NCBI GenBank assembly: GCA_900299145.1
Contig: OMIN01000146.1
Location: forward strand, 1 to 62,983
DNA: 62,983 bases
Reading direction: 5' to 3'
Origin: Betaproteobacteria bacterium
GTDB lineage: Bacteria > Pseudomonadota > Gammaproteobacteria > Burkholderiales > SG8-41
In this document: positions 18,080 to 27,498 of the stretch, one piece after another
Position numbering within the stretch: the stretch's first letter is position 1
How the letters are laid out: every line of letters starts with the position of its first letter
Notes under the pieces: model-generated
The model's database searches: none
What the model saw: only the letters and a program-made list of their open reading frames with translations
What the model was told of the DNA's origin: nothing
Position numbers and translations under genes: made by a program

Positions 18080-19570
18080 CTAAAACCGCGGCAAATCCGG
18101 AAACTTCTCCTGCCCGCCATGCACATGCATACGCCCCATCTCTGCACAGCGGTGCAGCGTAGGCACAGCCTTGCCGGGATTCAGCCGCCCGCCCGCGTCA
18201 AACGCCTGCTTCACCGCATGAAACATCGCCAGTTCAGGCGCGCGAAACTGATCGCACATGGAATCGATTTTTTCCACGCCCACGCCATGTTCGCCGGTGA
18301 TGGTGCCGCCGACATCTATCGACAGTTTCAAAATTTTTGCGCCAAATTCTTCCGTGCGTGCAAGTTCACCCGGCTGATTGGCGTCGTACAAAATTAATGG
18401 GTGCAGATTGCCGTCGCCTGCGTGAAATACATTCATGCAGCGCAGGCCGTACTGTTTTGACAGTTCGGCTATGGCCGTGAGTACCTGCGGCAGCGCGCGC
18501 TTGGGAATGGTGCCGTCCATGCAGTAATAATCCGGCGATACCCGGCCTGCCGCCGGGAACGCATTTTTGCGGCCAGCCCAAAATCGGACTCGTTCAGTTT
18601 CGCTCTGCGAGACGCGAACTTCCGTCGCGCCGCTCGCCAACATGACGGCTTTCATGCGCTCGATTTCATCGGCAACTTCCTCGGGCGTGCCGTCGGATTC
18701 GCACAGCAAAATGGCTTCCGCATCCAGCGGATAACCCGCGTTGACAAAGGGTTCCACCGCGCCGGTGGTGATCTTGTCCATCATCTCCAGCCCCGCCGGG
18801 ATGATGCCGGCGGCGATGATGTTGGCCACGGCTTGTCCCGCCTTCACCACATCGTCAAATGCCGCCAGCACGCATTGCGCGCGCTGCGGTTTGGGCAACA
18901 GCTTTACGGTGATTTCGGTGATCACTGCCAGCAGTCCCTCGGAGCCGGTGAGCAGTGCCAGCAAATCGTAGCCGGCGGCATCGAGGCTGTTGCCGCCGAT
19001 TTCGAGCAATTCACCTTCGACAGTAAACGCGCGCAACTTGAGAATGTTGTGCACCGTTAGACCGTATTTCAGGCAATGCATGCCACCGGAGTTTTCCGCC
19101 ACATTGCCGCCGATGGAACAGGCGATCTGGCTCGACGGATCGGGCGCGTAATAGAGGTTATGTGCGGCGGCGGCTTCGGAAATGGCCAGATTGCGCACGC
19201 CCGGTTGCACGCGCGCGGTGCGCGAAAGCGGATCGATTTCGAGTATGCGCATCAGCTTCGCCAGTGACAGCAGCACGCCGTTGCCCAGCGGCAGCGCACC
19301 ACCCGACAGCCCCGTGCCCGCACCGCGCGGCACCACCGGCACTTGCAGCCGGTGGCAGGTTTGCAGCACGCGCTGCACCTCGGCTTCGTTCGCGGGCAAA
19401 GCCACCACCATGGGCATCTGGCGGAAGGCGGACAGGCCGTCGCATTCGTACGGCTTCACGTCCTCGGTGTTGAACAGCACGGCGGATGCGGGCAGAAATG
19501 CGCGTAGCGCCGCCGCGACTTCGCGTTGACGGGCAGCGTCTATGGCCGCGATTTTCTCTAACGCACTCAT
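18080..19570 (-). CDS. glcD: Glycolate oxidase catalytic subunit GlcD (FAD-linked)
   Basis: 496 aa, normal length. FAD_binding_4 domain about residues 55-230 (VPRGAGTGLSGGALPLGNGV, SSQIACSIGGNVAENSGGMHCLKYG, LTGSEGLLAVITEITVKLLP) and FAD-oxidase_C domain to the end with FHAGDGNLHPLILYD and GTITGEHGVGVEKID, which carry the conserved histidines. First gene of the minus-strand glcDEF set; divergent from a Bug receptor gene with a 72 bp spacer that must hold both promoters. Confidence 0.94.
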   Translation of the reverse strand: MSALEKIAAIDAARQREVAAALRAFLPASAVLFNTEDVKPYECDGLSAFRQMPMVVALPANEAEVQRVLQTCHRLQVPVVPRGAGTGLSGGALPLGNGVLLSLAKLMRILEIDPLSRTARVQPGVRNLAISEAAAAHNLYYAPDPSSQIACSIGGNVAENSGGMHCLKYGLTVHNILKLRAFTVEGELLEIGGNSLDAAGYDLLALLTGSEGLLAVITEITVKLLPKPQRAQCVLAAFDDVVKAGQAVANIIAAGIIPAGLEMMDKITTGAVEPFVNAGYPLDAEAILLCESDGTPEEVADEIERMKAVMLASGATEVRVSQSETERVRFWAGRKNAFPAAGRVSPDYYCMDGTIPKRALPQVLTAIAELSKQYGLRCMNVFHAGDGNLHPLILYDANQPGELARTEEFGAKILKLSIDVGGTITGEHGVGVEKIDSMCDQFRAPELAMFHAVKQAFDAGGRLNPGKAVPTLHRCAEMGRMHVHGGQEKFPDLPRF

Positions 19571-19642
19571 GATTCCATTCTAGCGTATTGACTCCATGCG
19601 GTGCGCACGTTACGTTGCGGATGTTAAAAGGGTGGATAAAAA

Positions 19643-20653
19643 ATGCGCCATAAAACGATTCGAACGACCCGAATGACCCGAGCTTCTCGAATGATTCGCG
19701 TTGTAGCGGGTGCCACGGTTTGCTTCAACTTTGTTTTGCCCGTAGCTGCACAGCAAAACTATCCCACGCGCGTGGTGCGCCTGATCGTGCCGTTCCCCGC
19801 CGGCGGTGTGGCGGATGTGCTGGGGCGCATGACGGCGCAGCGGCTGACCACGCAATATGGCCAGCAGATGGTGGTGGAAAATCGCGGCGGTTCCGGCGGT
19901 CATGTCGGGGCGGAATTTGCCGCACGCGCAACGCCTGACGGTTACACCCTGATGTTCGGCACCATTGGCATCCATGCAGCGTTCGGCATTTACAGCAAAC
20001 TCTCGTACGATCCGGCGAAGGATTTGCAGCCGGTGATCCTGTTGGCGGAAATGCCCAATATTCTGGTGGTGCATCCTTCCGTGCCCGTGCGCAATACCAG
20101 GGAATTCATTGCGCTCGCCAAGGCGCGGCCCGGCGAATTGAATTTCGGCACGGCGGGTGCGGGCTCGTCCACGCACATGATCGCGGAATTGTTCAACGTG
20201 GTAGCCGGCACGAAACTGCAACATGTGCCGTACAAAGGCAGCGCGCCCGCCATGGCCGATCTGCTCGGCGGGCAAATTCATTTGATGTTTGAGAATTTGC
20301 CGGTGGCAATCCAGCACGTGCGCAGCGGACGCATCCGCGCAGTTGGCATGACCAGCCGCGCGCGGTCGGCGAGTATGCCGGAGGTGCCGACGATTGCGGA
20401 AACCGGCTTGCCCGCATACGAGGCCACGGCCTGGTTCACCATCGGCGCGGCGGCGAAAGTGCCCGCTGATATCGTGCGCAAACTCAACGGCGATATCGAT
20501 GCGTGGTTGAAATCCGCCGACATGCAGGGCAAGTGGCGTGAAATGGGCGTGACGCCGCTGGGCGGCACGCCTGACGTGGCGTCAAAGTTTTTTGCCAGTG
20601 AAATTGTGAAGTGGAATGGTGTGATTAAGGCGGCGAATATTCGCGCCGATTAA
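19643..20653 (+). CDS. Bug/TctC-family solute receptor, first gene of a hydantoinase operon
   Basis: 336 aa. Signal peptide about residues 1-37 with a long basic N-region (MRHKTIRTTRMTRASRMIR) and the core VVAGATVCFNFVLPVAAQ. Mature part YPTRVVRLIVPFPAGGVADVLGR keeps the full ligand loop, followed by NRGGSGGHVGAEFAARATPDGYTL and HPSVPVRNTREFIALAKARPGELNFG. Followed after 25 bp by hyuB-like and hyuA-like genes on the same strand, so it likely binds the compound processed by them, perhaps a hydantoin or a cyclic amide (inference). Confidence 0.9.
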   Translation: MRHKTIRTTRMTRASRMIRVVAGATVCFNFVLPVAAQQNYPTRVVRLIVPFPAGGVADVLGRMTAQRLTTQYGQQMVVENRGGSGGHVGAEFAARATPDGYTLMFGTIGIHAAFGIYSKLSYDPAKDLQPVILLAEMPNILVVHPSVPVRNTREFIALAKARPGELNFGTAGAGSSTHMIAELFNVVAGTKLQHVPYKGSAPAMADLLGGQIHLMFENLPVAIQHVRSGRIRAVGMTSRARSASMPEVPTIAETGLPAYEATAWFTIGAAAKVPADIVRKLNGDIDAWLKSADMQGKWREMGVTPLGGTPDVASKFFASEIVKWNGVIKAANIRAD

Positions 20654-20678
20654 AAAGTCAATTAAAACAAATACTTAT
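20652..20678 (-). repeat. AT-rich interspersed motif, copy 3 (minus orientation)
   Basis: On the minus strand TAAGTATTTGTTTTAATTGA followed by CTTTTTA. It fills the gap between the receptor stop and the ATG of the HyuB-like gene. One of only two intergenic copies in this orientation. Confidence 0.75.
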
Positions 20679-22304
20679 ATGAAATTTAACGCCGTAACTT
20701 TGGAGATGCTATGGACGCGCCTCATCTCCATTGTCGATGAAGCCGCTGCTGCACTCGTGCGCACGTCGTTCTCCACCATCGTGCGCGAGTCGAATGACTT
20801 TGCGTGCGTGCTGACGGACGCGCGCGGCCGTTCGCTGGCGCAGGCCACCGACAGCATCCCGTCGTTCATCGGCACCGTGCCGCGCACCATCCGCCATTTT
20901 TTGAACGAGTTTCCGGCGGACACCCTGGAGCCGGGCGACGTGCTCATCACCAACGACATCTGGCTCGGTACTGGCCACTTGCCGGATATCACCTGCGCCA
21001 AGCCTATTTTCCTCGGCAAAAAGCTGGTCGGCTTTGCGGGCTCGGTGGCGCACTCACCAGATATTGGCGGCAAAATGCGCTCGGCTGACGCGCGCGAAGT
21101 GTTCGAGGAGGGTTTGCAGATTCCAGTAATGAAGGTGATTCGTCGAGGCAAGATCGACGATACTTTCGAGCGCTTCGTGCGCAAAAATGTGCGCGTGCCC
21201 GATCAGGTGATGGGCGATCTGTGGGCGCAATTTACGGCACTGCATCTTATTGAAAGCCGCGTGCTCACCGTGCTGGTGGAACACAAACTGAATTCGCTTG
21301 CCGATCTGGCGGACGAAATCCATCGCCGTTCGGAAGCCGCCATGCGCGCGGCGATCCGTGAAGTGCCCAACGGCGTCTATCGTCACAGCGCGGTGTGTGA
21401 CGGTTTTGAAAAGCCCATTGAACTCAAAATGGCAATGGCAGTGAACGATGACTCTATTGCCATAGATTTCGCCGGCTCGGCGGCGCAGGGGCCGCGTTCG
21501 ATCAATGTGTGTCTGGCTTACACCAACGCCTATACCTCGTATGGCGTGAAAGCGGTGCTGTCACCGAACATTCCCAATAACGAAGGCGTGCTGCGGCCCA
21601 TCACCATTACCGCCCCGGAAGGCTCCATCGTCAACTCCACGCCGCCAGCGGCGGGTGGTGCGCGGGCCTTAATGGGGCACTTTTTGCCGATGATGGTGAT
21701 CACCGCGCTGGCGCAGGCGATGCCTAAAAAAGTGATCGCCACGGTGGGGTCGCCGCTGTGGTGCATCAACCTGTCGGGTGTGAAACGTGATGGGAAGAGC
21801 TTCACGAATCTCTTTTTCATGAACGGCGGTTTCGGTGCAGCACACGATCGCGACGGCGCCAACGTGCTGAGTTGGCCCAGCAATATCTCCTCCACCCCGG
21901 TGGAAATGATCGAGCAGTTGTCGCCGCTGCGCGTTAAGCACCGGCGGCTGCGGACGGGCACTGGGGGGCGCGGCCAATATCGCGGCGGCACCGGACAGGA
22001 GATCGCCTTCGAGAATCGGGGTGAAACGCCGATCACCGTGGCGTTTTTGGCCGAGCGCACACGGGCTGAAACCGCAGCCGCCGGCATCGCGGGCGGCGAG
22101 CCAGGCACACCGGGTGAAGTGTTGATTAATGGCGCGCGGGTCGACCCGAAGGTGCAGCATGTGGTGGCTGCGGGTGGAACCATGGAGCTCAAAACGCCGG
22201 GGGGTGGTGGATATGGCATGCCGGCATCACGTGATACGGCATTGATCGACGCTGATCGTCTGGATGGCTACGTAAGCTACGGAAGCGAGACAGGCCATGG
22301 CTAA
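20679..22304 (+). CDS. Hydantoinase B/oxoprolinase family protein (HyuB-like)
   Basis: 541 aa. Family features from the N-terminus: MLWTRLISIVDEAAAALVRTSFSTIVRESNDFACVL, SLAQATDSIPSFIGT, DVLITNDIWLGTGHLPDI, and C-terminal GGRGQYRGGTGQEIAFEN and TPGGGGYGMP. HyuB associates with HyuA for ATP-dependent opening of 5-oxoproline, hydantoin or related rings, and is also part of acetone/acetophenone carboxylase-like complexes. It overlaps hyuA by 8 bp. No third small subunit is visible, so the HyuAB two-subunit type is more likely than a carboxylase. Confidence 0.92.
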   Translation: MKFNAVTLEMLWTRLISIVDEAAAALVRTSFSTIVRESNDFACVLTDARGRSLAQATDSIPSFIGTVPRTIRHFLNEFPADTLEPGDVLITNDIWLGTGHLPDITCAKPIFLGKKLVGFAGSVAHSPDIGGKMRSADAREVFEEGLQIPVMKVIRRGKIDDTFERFVRKNVRVPDQVMGDLWAQFTALHLIESRVLTVLVEHKLNSLADLADEIHRRSEAAMRAAIREVPNGVYRHSAVCDGFEKPIELKMAMAVNDDSIAIDFAGSAAQGPRSINVCLAYTNAYTSYGVKAVLSPNIPNNEGVLRPITITAPEGSIVNSTPPAAGGARALMGHFLPMMVITALAQAMPKKVIATVGSPLWCINLSGVKRDGKSFTNLFFMNGGFGAAHDRDGANVLSWPSNISSTPVEMIEQLSPLRVKHRRLRTGTGGRGQYRGGTGQEIAFENRGETPITVAFLAERTRAETAAAGIAGGEPGTPGEVLINGARVDPKVQHVVAAGGTMELKTPGGGGYGMPASRDTALIDADRLDGYVSYGSETGHG

Positions 22305-24381
22305 CTTCGCCCTCGGCATCGACATCGGCGGCACCTTTACCGACATCGTGGTCTACGACGCCGTGCGCGGAACATCGGCCGCGCACAAGGAACTCACCAC
22401 GCCGGAAGCGCCCCATCGTGGCGTGATCAGCGGCATACAAAAGCTCTTCGGCGCGGAAAGCATTGCGTGCAAGGATGTATCGCGCGTGGTGCATGCGACC
22501 ACGCTGTTCACCAACGCGCTGATCGAACGCAAGGGCGCGCCCACTGGTTTGATCACCACGGCGGGTTTCCGCGATACGCTGGAACTGCGCCGCGAGCACA
22601 AGTACGAGCTGTATAACCTCTTCATGGAGTTGCCGCGCCCGCTGGTGCGGCGCAGCCTGCGGCTGGAAGTACCGGAACGCATCGGGCCGGACGGCAAAGT
22701 CGAGTTACCGCTGGATGTGGATGCGTTGCTCGCGGCAGCGGCTAAATTAAAGGCTGAGGGCGTGACATCGCTGGCGGTCGCTTTCCTGCATGCCTATGCG
22801 AATGCCACGCACGAGGCGCAGGCGCGCGAGGTGATACAAGCACGCCATCCGGAATTGTTCGTGTCGCTGTCATCCGAAGTCGCGCCGCAAATCCGAGAAT
22901 ACGAGCGCACGTCCACCACGGTGGCCAATGCTTACATCAAGCCGCTCGCGGACAGCTATCTCGATTTGATGAGCCGTGAAATTGCCGGGCTGGGCATCAA
23001 GGCGCCGCTGTTCATGATGCTCTCGAATGGCGGCCTCACACACATTGATGAAGCCAAGCGCGTGCCGATCCAGTTGCTCGAATCGGGGCCTGCGGCGGGC
23101 GCGCTGGCGGGTTCCACGTTCGGATTGCGTTCAAAGGCGCGTGACGTGCTGGCCTTTGACATGGGCGGCACCACGGCCAAGCTGGCGATGGTTGAAGGCG
23201 GTGCGCCGTTGATCGCGTATCAGTTCGAGGCGGGCCGCCAGCAGCGCTTCATGGAAGGCAGTGGCCTGCCAATCAATATTTCGACCATCGAGTTGATCGA
23301 AATAGGCGCGGGCGGCGGCAGCATCGCCACCATCGACGCGCTGGGCCTGCTCAAGGTGGGCCCCGAAAGTGCGGGTGCTGCGCCCGGCCCCGCGTGTTAC
23401 CAGCGCGGCGGCACGGCGCCGACGGTGACCGACGCCAATCTGGTGCTGGGCTATCTGGATGCCGCCACCTTTGCCGGCGGAACCGTGCCGATCGACGCGG
23501 CATTGGCGTGCGCGGCGATTGAGCCGCTGGCAAAGCAATCCAAACTCAGCATCGAAGAAACCGCGTGGGGTATCCACTCTGTCGTCAATGAAAACATGGC
23601 CGCCGCTGCGCGCGTGCACGTGGCCGAGCGCGGCCACCACGCGGGTGATTTCGCGTTACTCGCCACCGGCGGCGGCGGGCCGCTGCACGGCTGTGAAGTG
23701 GCCCGCCGGCTCGGCATCCAGCGCGTGATCTGCCCGCCCAGCGCGGGGGTTGCGTCGGCGCTCGGCCTGCTGATGGCCCCCGCGCGCATCGACCGCGTGG
23801 CGACGGTGGCATGCCGTCTTGGAGACATGAACTGGCGCGCCTTTGAAAATGCCTATGTGAAACTCGAACGCGAGGCGGGTGCGGTGATCACCAAAACCGT
23901 GGCCAAGCGTGCGAAGGTGACGGTGGTTCGCTCCGCCGACATGCGCTTTGTGGGACAGGGCTTTGAACTGGTGGTGGCATTGCCGGCGGGGCCATATCAC
24001 ACCAACGCCAAACGTTCAGCAACGGCCTTGCGCGAGGCCTTCACGGCGGTCTACGGCAAAACCTTTGGCCACGTGCCACCGGTGGGTGAAATCGAAATTA
24101 TCAACATCCGCGTGGCGGTGTCGGCGCAGGTGGCGGCGGGCGAGCTGAAAGTCGCCAGTGGCAAACGTGGTGGAGTGAATGCCTTGAAGGGCAAGCGCAA
24201 GGCGTGGGTAGGCGCGCGAGGACGGTTTGAATTGCTGCCGGTATACGACCGCTACCGGCTTGCCATTGGCGCTGCGGTGCGAGGCCCGGCGATTGTCGAG
24301 GAGGATTCGACGACGTTGATTTTGCCGCCGGGGGCTGTGGCTAAGGTGGAGCGGTCGGGGAATATTGTGGTGTTGTTGTAG
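22297..24381 (+). CDS. Hydantoinase A/oxoprolinase family protein (HyuA-like)
   Basis: 694 aa. N-terminal Hydant_A_N domain begins MANFALGIDIGGTFTDIVVYD, the ATP/phosphate-binding loop of the actin-like fold; HATTLFTNALIERKGAPTGLITTAGFRD follows. The central catalytic domain has VLAFDMGGTTAKLAMVEGG and EIGAGGGSIATID, then GPACYQRGGTAPTVTDANLVLGYLD. The C-terminal part is about 180 residues. It binds ATP and drives ring opening together with the HyuB-like partner, whose end it overlaps. Specificity cannot be read from sequence. Confidence 0.92.
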   Translation: MANFALGIDIGGTFTDIVVYDAVRGTSAAHKELTTPEAPHRGVISGIQKLFGAESIACKDVSRVVHATTLFTNALIERKGAPTGLITTAGFRDTLELRREHKYELYNLFMELPRPLVRRSLRLEVPERIGPDGKVELPLDVDALLAAAAKLKAEGVTSLAVAFLHAYANATHEAQAREVIQARHPELFVSLSSEVAPQIREYERTSTTVANAYIKPLADSYLDLMSREIAGLGIKAPLFMMLSNGGLTHIDEAKRVPIQLLESGPAAGALAGSTFGLRSKARDVLAFDMGGTTAKLAMVEGGAPLIAYQFEAGRQQRFMEGSGLPINISTIELIEIGAGGGSIATIDALGLLKVGPESAGAAPGPACYQRGGTAPTVTDANLVLGYLDAATFAGGTVPIDAALACAAIEPLAKQSKLSIEETAWGIHSVVNENMAAAARVHVAERGHHAGDFALLATGGGGPLHGCEVARRLGIQRVICPPSAGVASALGLLMAPARIDRVATVACRLGDMNWRAFENAYVKLEREAGAVITKTVAKRAKVTVVRSADMRFVGQGFELVVALPAGPYHTNAKRSATALREAFTAVYGKTFGHVPPVGEIEIINIRVAVSAQVAAGELKVASGKRGGVNALKGKRKAWVGARGRFELLPVYDRYRLAIGAAVRGPAIVEEDSTTLILPPGAVAKVERSGNIVVLL

Positions 24382-24426
24382 GCTGGCGGCGAGCGCGGCA
24401 CATCCCAAAAGCGATACTGCCGCTGG

Positions 24427-25176
24427 CTATCGAATCCTCTCCATACCAGTAGTGCGGAACTGATTTTCCACTGACTGGCCGTTTACAAACTGCAAAAACT
24501 TTAGCGCTTCCCCCGTTTTCGAGCTCGTTGAGCCAATACCCGCAAAAAATTCAACGTAGCTTTGCACTTCCTTGGGAAGTGGTCCGGCGTAGTCGATGCT
24601 TTCTTTGAGATGAATAAACTCTGAAATGAAGCTCACTACCATATCTGCCTCGCCATTCACCAGCCACTTGGGAAATGTTCCTCGTGCAAAGACTTTGGTT
24701 TTTGGTTTCATTTCTTCAGTAAGCGACAGGTCTTTCTGCAACTTTTCGAGAAAGCCCAAAGCTACGGATCCTTCTGATCCACCGATGATTTTTGCACCAC
24801 GGAGGGCATTTTTGAGTCCTTCGACGGTACTGATGTCTGGCTTGGGATAGCCTTTTCTTAGGCCTAAGCCGTAACCAATCTTGCCAATGCCAGTCGCACT
24901 GTCTTTCGATAACTGTCCTGATGCGCCCCATTCCTCGATATCGCCGCGTGTTGTAATCACAATATCGAATTTATCGCCTTTGCGAATGCGCTCCCGAATG
25001 ATGGCCCCGGTATTTATTGTTAGCGTAACCTCAGCGCCGGACACCGCTTTGTACGCATTCACAATGCCTTGTCCTAGAGCCTGAAGCGGTAACGTACAGA
25101 GTATCGACAATCCTTCCGCGCACGCGTTATTGAACAGCAAACAAAATGCGAGAAAAGAAATTATCAATTTCTTCAT
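24427..25176 (-). CDS. Periplasmic substrate-binding protein, ModA-like fold
   Basis: 249 aa from the ATG at 25176, whose product begins MKKLIISFLAFCLLFNNACA, a typical signal peptide; the longer upstream frame is not convincing. The mature part (ILCTLPLQALGQGIVNAYKAVSGAEVTL, NTGAIIRERIRKGDKFDIVI, NGEADMVVSFISEF) resembles molybdate/solute-binding proteins of the class-II PBP fold. There are no ABC permease or ATPase genes beside it. Base composition is visibly more AT-rich than the neighbours, suggesting recent arrival. The ligand may be an organic anion and not molybdate. Confidence 0.75.
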   Translation of the reverse strand: MKKLIISFLAFCLLFNNACAEGLSILCTLPLQALGQGIVNAYKAVSGAEVTLTINTGAIIRERIRKGDKFDIVITTRGDIEEWGASGQLSKDSATGIGKIGYGLGLRKGYPKPDISTVEGLKNALRGAKIIGGSEGSVALGFLEKLQKDLSLTEEMKPKTKVFARGTFPKWLVNGEADMVVSFISEFIHLKESIDYAGPLPKEVQSYVEFFAGIGSTSSKTGEALKFLQFVNGQSVENQFRTTGMERIR

Positions 25177-25247
25177 TTTTGATTTCCCGAAATCCGTTGA
25201 TTCGTGTTGGATGTGCGTAATGTACTTGCGTGTGGTGCTTTCATTAC

Positions 25248-26063
25248 TCAAACCGCCCGCACCCGTGGCCGAAAGATAGCCGTATGCAACACCTCCGCCA
25301 CGGTGTGTTGCCCACACCGCACCGCCACATACAGCCGCACAAACTCATGCCCCTTGTGGTTCCACTTTTCCTCGGGAATCGCGCGCACTTCGTAATCGGC
25401 ACCCACGCGTGCCGCCTCAAAAAACGTGATGCGGCTGGCGGCGTGTATCCATGCCGGGAGCACGAAGCGTTTCCGTAGCACGAAATTCGCCTGACGCAGG
25501 ATAAAGCCGGGATGCAGCGGCGGCGTGGGGCCTTCGCGATACAGAGCCAGTTCGTCGCGATTGTCACGGCACCACACGAGATTGTCCTCGCGCGTGGGTG
25601 ACCACGCGAGTGCGGGGAAGGGGTTATTGACCTCCATCAAATCCCAGGTGACGGTGGGGCGCTCCGCTTGTGGCGGTGCGGGCGGAATGTTGCTGCGCGC
25701 ATCGGGTTTGCCCGCTGTAGCCGGTAGCGTGGCGCTCATGCGCGCGAGTTCAACGCCCTGTTCGTTCAGACACGTGAGCGTGTGCGCGCCGTTCGCTTCA
25801 TCAGCCGTGTGGATGGTGAGCAGCTCGCCTTCGTACGCGGGCTTGGCGAAGCTGACCTCGGCCGTGCCGCGCGCGAGCCACGCTTCGCCGTAACGCGCGA
25901 CCAGAGGCTGCGTCATATGGCTGAACACGGTGACGCCAGGCACCAAGCCGCCCTTGAAACCAAATTGTCTGGCGACATCGTCGCTGTGCATGCGGTTTTC
26001 GGATTCGGTGGAAGCGTTGTGGGTGCGGACTTGGTAGGGAGTGGGCTGCATGATTGTTTCCAT
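25248..26063 (-). CDS. Hot-dog-fold protein, MaoC-like dehydratase/thioesterase domain
   Basis: 271 aa (a second ATG four codons in is equally possible). Residues 10-115 contain FGFKGGLVPGVTVFSHMTQPLV and VSFAKPAYEGELLTIHTADE, the hot-dog fold pattern of FAS1-like and MaoC-like dehydratases, though the hydratase signature DxNPxH is not seen. The C-terminal 120 residues look like a second, weaker hot-dog domain (AWIHAASRITFFEAARVGADYEVRAI, VRLYVAVRCGQHTVAEVLHT). It probably acts on acyl-CoA or a similar thioester in the cytoplasm. Alone in its transcription unit. Confidence 0.7.
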   Translation of the reverse strand: METIMQPTPYQVRTHNASTESENRMHSDDVARQFGFKGGLVPGVTVFSHMTQPLVARYGEAWLARGTAEVSFAKPAYEGELLTIHTADEANGAHTLTCLNEQGVELARMSATLPATAGKPDARSNIPPAPPQAERPTVTWDLMEVNNPFPALAWSPTREDNLVWCRDNRDELALYREGPTPPLHPGFILRQANFVLRKRFVLPAWIHAASRITFFEAARVGADYEVRAIPEEKWNHKGHEFVRLYVAVRCGQHTVAEVLHTAIFRPRVRAV

Positions 26064-26065
26064 GG

Positions 26066-26093
26066 TAAGTATTTGTTTTTAAACAATAATTAT
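26066..26093 (+). repeat. AT-rich interspersed motif, copy 4
   Basis: TAAGTATTTGTTTTTAAACA followed by ATAATTAT, 2 bp upstream of the start of the minus-strand hot-dog gene, antisense to it. Confidence 0.75.
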
Positions 26094-26135
26094 ATGAGTG
26101 CGTTTGCTGTGCCAAGCAAATCATAACCCCCGCGC

Positions 26136-26215
26136 GTCATTCCCGCGAAAGCGGGAATCCATAACACAGTGCCACTTGATACCGGCTTATGGGTTCCCGC
26201 CTGCGCGGGAACGAC
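26136..26215. repeat. GTCATTCC-type palindromic intergenic repeat
   Basis: GTCATTCCCGCGAAAGCGGG left arm and GGTTCCCGCCTGCGCGGGAA right arm, then CGAC. Each arm is itself a small hairpin. Lies in the 250 bp gap between the hot-dog gene and the next Bug receptor. Confidence 0.75.
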
Positions 26216-26316
26216 GAGGCGAGATTTTGATGCCTCGTTGTACCAGTGCGGTAGGACGCTCTAACTTTCATGGTTAGGCGCATCTAGCAAGTTGCCTCGG
26301 TCTCCTCGGGAAGAGG

Positions 26317-27375
26317 CTACTTCGCCATCCCCAAAGCCGCCAACCCCGCGCGCATTTCATCGTGCTGCTCGCTCAAGATCCTGCGGCTGGCTTCGGCGCC
26401 GGCGAAGTTCTCCGTCCACTGATTTTTTTCGAGATGCGCTTTCCACTCGGCGGTGGCTACCGTGCGCGCAAGCGCCGCTTCCCAATACGCAATCTGCGCC
26501 GCGCTCATCGCCTTGGGGCCGATCACGCCGCGTAAGTTGTCGACTTCGACGGCAAGACCCTGTTCACGCCAAGTGGGTACGGCCGCCAGCGCGCCTGCGT
26601 AACGGCGCGGCGCGGTGAGGCCAATGATGCGGATGCGCCCGGCGACATGATGCGGCGCAAGGTTGGAGGCGGCCGTGCTCACCACTTCCACATGGCCGCC
26701 CATCAGCGCGGTGACGCCTTGCGATACCGACTGAAACACCACCGCCTTGAGTTTCTTCGCATCGCCGCCGGCGGTTTGGGTAATAAGTGCCAGCGCGATG
26801 TGGCCGGAATTGCCGAGGCTGGTGCCGATGGCGGCGCTCACGCTGCCTGCGTCGGCTTTCAGGCGCGCGGCCAGTTCATGCCCGTTGCGGATGGGCGAAT
26901 CGGCGCGAACGGCGATGCCCACGGCTTCGCTGAACAACTGCGCCACCGAAGTCACATCCGAGAAATGCAACGTGCTGCGCCCGGTGATGTGATTGGTGAT
27001 GAGATTCGCCGTGCTGATCGCCAGATGGTGACCATCCATCGGGTTTTGATTGAGCCCCAGCCACGCCACCACGCCGCCGGACGCGGGCTTGTTAATTATG
27101 GTTAGCGGTGACTCGACGATTTTCTGCTCGTGCAGAATTTTTTGTACCAGCCGCGCGAGGTTGTCCGAGCCGCCGCCCGCCGCCGAACCGGCAACCAGTT
27201 CGACATTGCGCGTAGGCTTCCACGCGCCGGGCGTCTGTGCTGGCACCCGCGTGCTGAACATGGTGCACAAGCAAACGCAAAGGAACAGGCAAGCCGCACG
27301 CCAACTGTGCCAATTCCGGTGTGGCTGGCGAGTGGGTGTCGATAGTGGCGGTGGGGCAAGGCGGCATGCACACAT
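26317..27375 (-). CDS. Bug/TctC-family solute receptor, divergent type
   Basis: 352 aa from the ATG at 27375; the frame is open to a TTG at 27435, and the start is uncertain because the hydrophobic export segment (ACLFLCVCLCTMFSTRVPAQ) begins only about 25 residues in. Ligand loop NVELVAGSAAGGGSDNLARLVQ and KPASGGVVAWLGLNQNPMDGHHLA mark the TctC superfamily, but the sequence is far from the other receptors here. It is divergent from a second receptor gene (27499). Confidence 0.8.
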   Translation of the reverse strand: MCACRLAPPPLSTPTRQPHRNWHSWRAACLFLCVCLCTMFSTRVPAQTPGAWKPTRNVELVAGSAAGGGSDNLARLVQKILHEQKIVESPLTIINKPASGGVVAWLGLNQNPMDGHHLAISTANLITNHITGRSTLHFSDVTSVAQLFSEAVGIAVRADSPIRNGHELAARLKADAGSVSAAIGTSLGNSGHIALALITQTAGGDAKKLKAVVFQSVSQGVTALMGGHVEVVSTAASNLAPHHVAGRIRIIGLTAPRRYAGALAAVPTWREQGLAVEVDNLRGVIGPKAMSAAQIAYWEAALARTVATAEWKAHLEKNQWTENFAGAEASRRILSEQHDEMRAGLAALGMAK

Positions 27376-27498
27376 GGGACGGGATTTTACTGTCGATTGC
27401 CGACGCGGCCATGGCCTGCTCGAAATCCGGGGCAATTGACCATGCCACTGTCGCCCGGCTACAGTGCGGGTGGGTCACAATCGTAACGGCACTTCAGA

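Noticed and set aside
22297-24381. HyuBA as acetophenone/acetone carboxylase
   Set aside because: No third small subunit gene and no biotin or carboxylase partners nearby.
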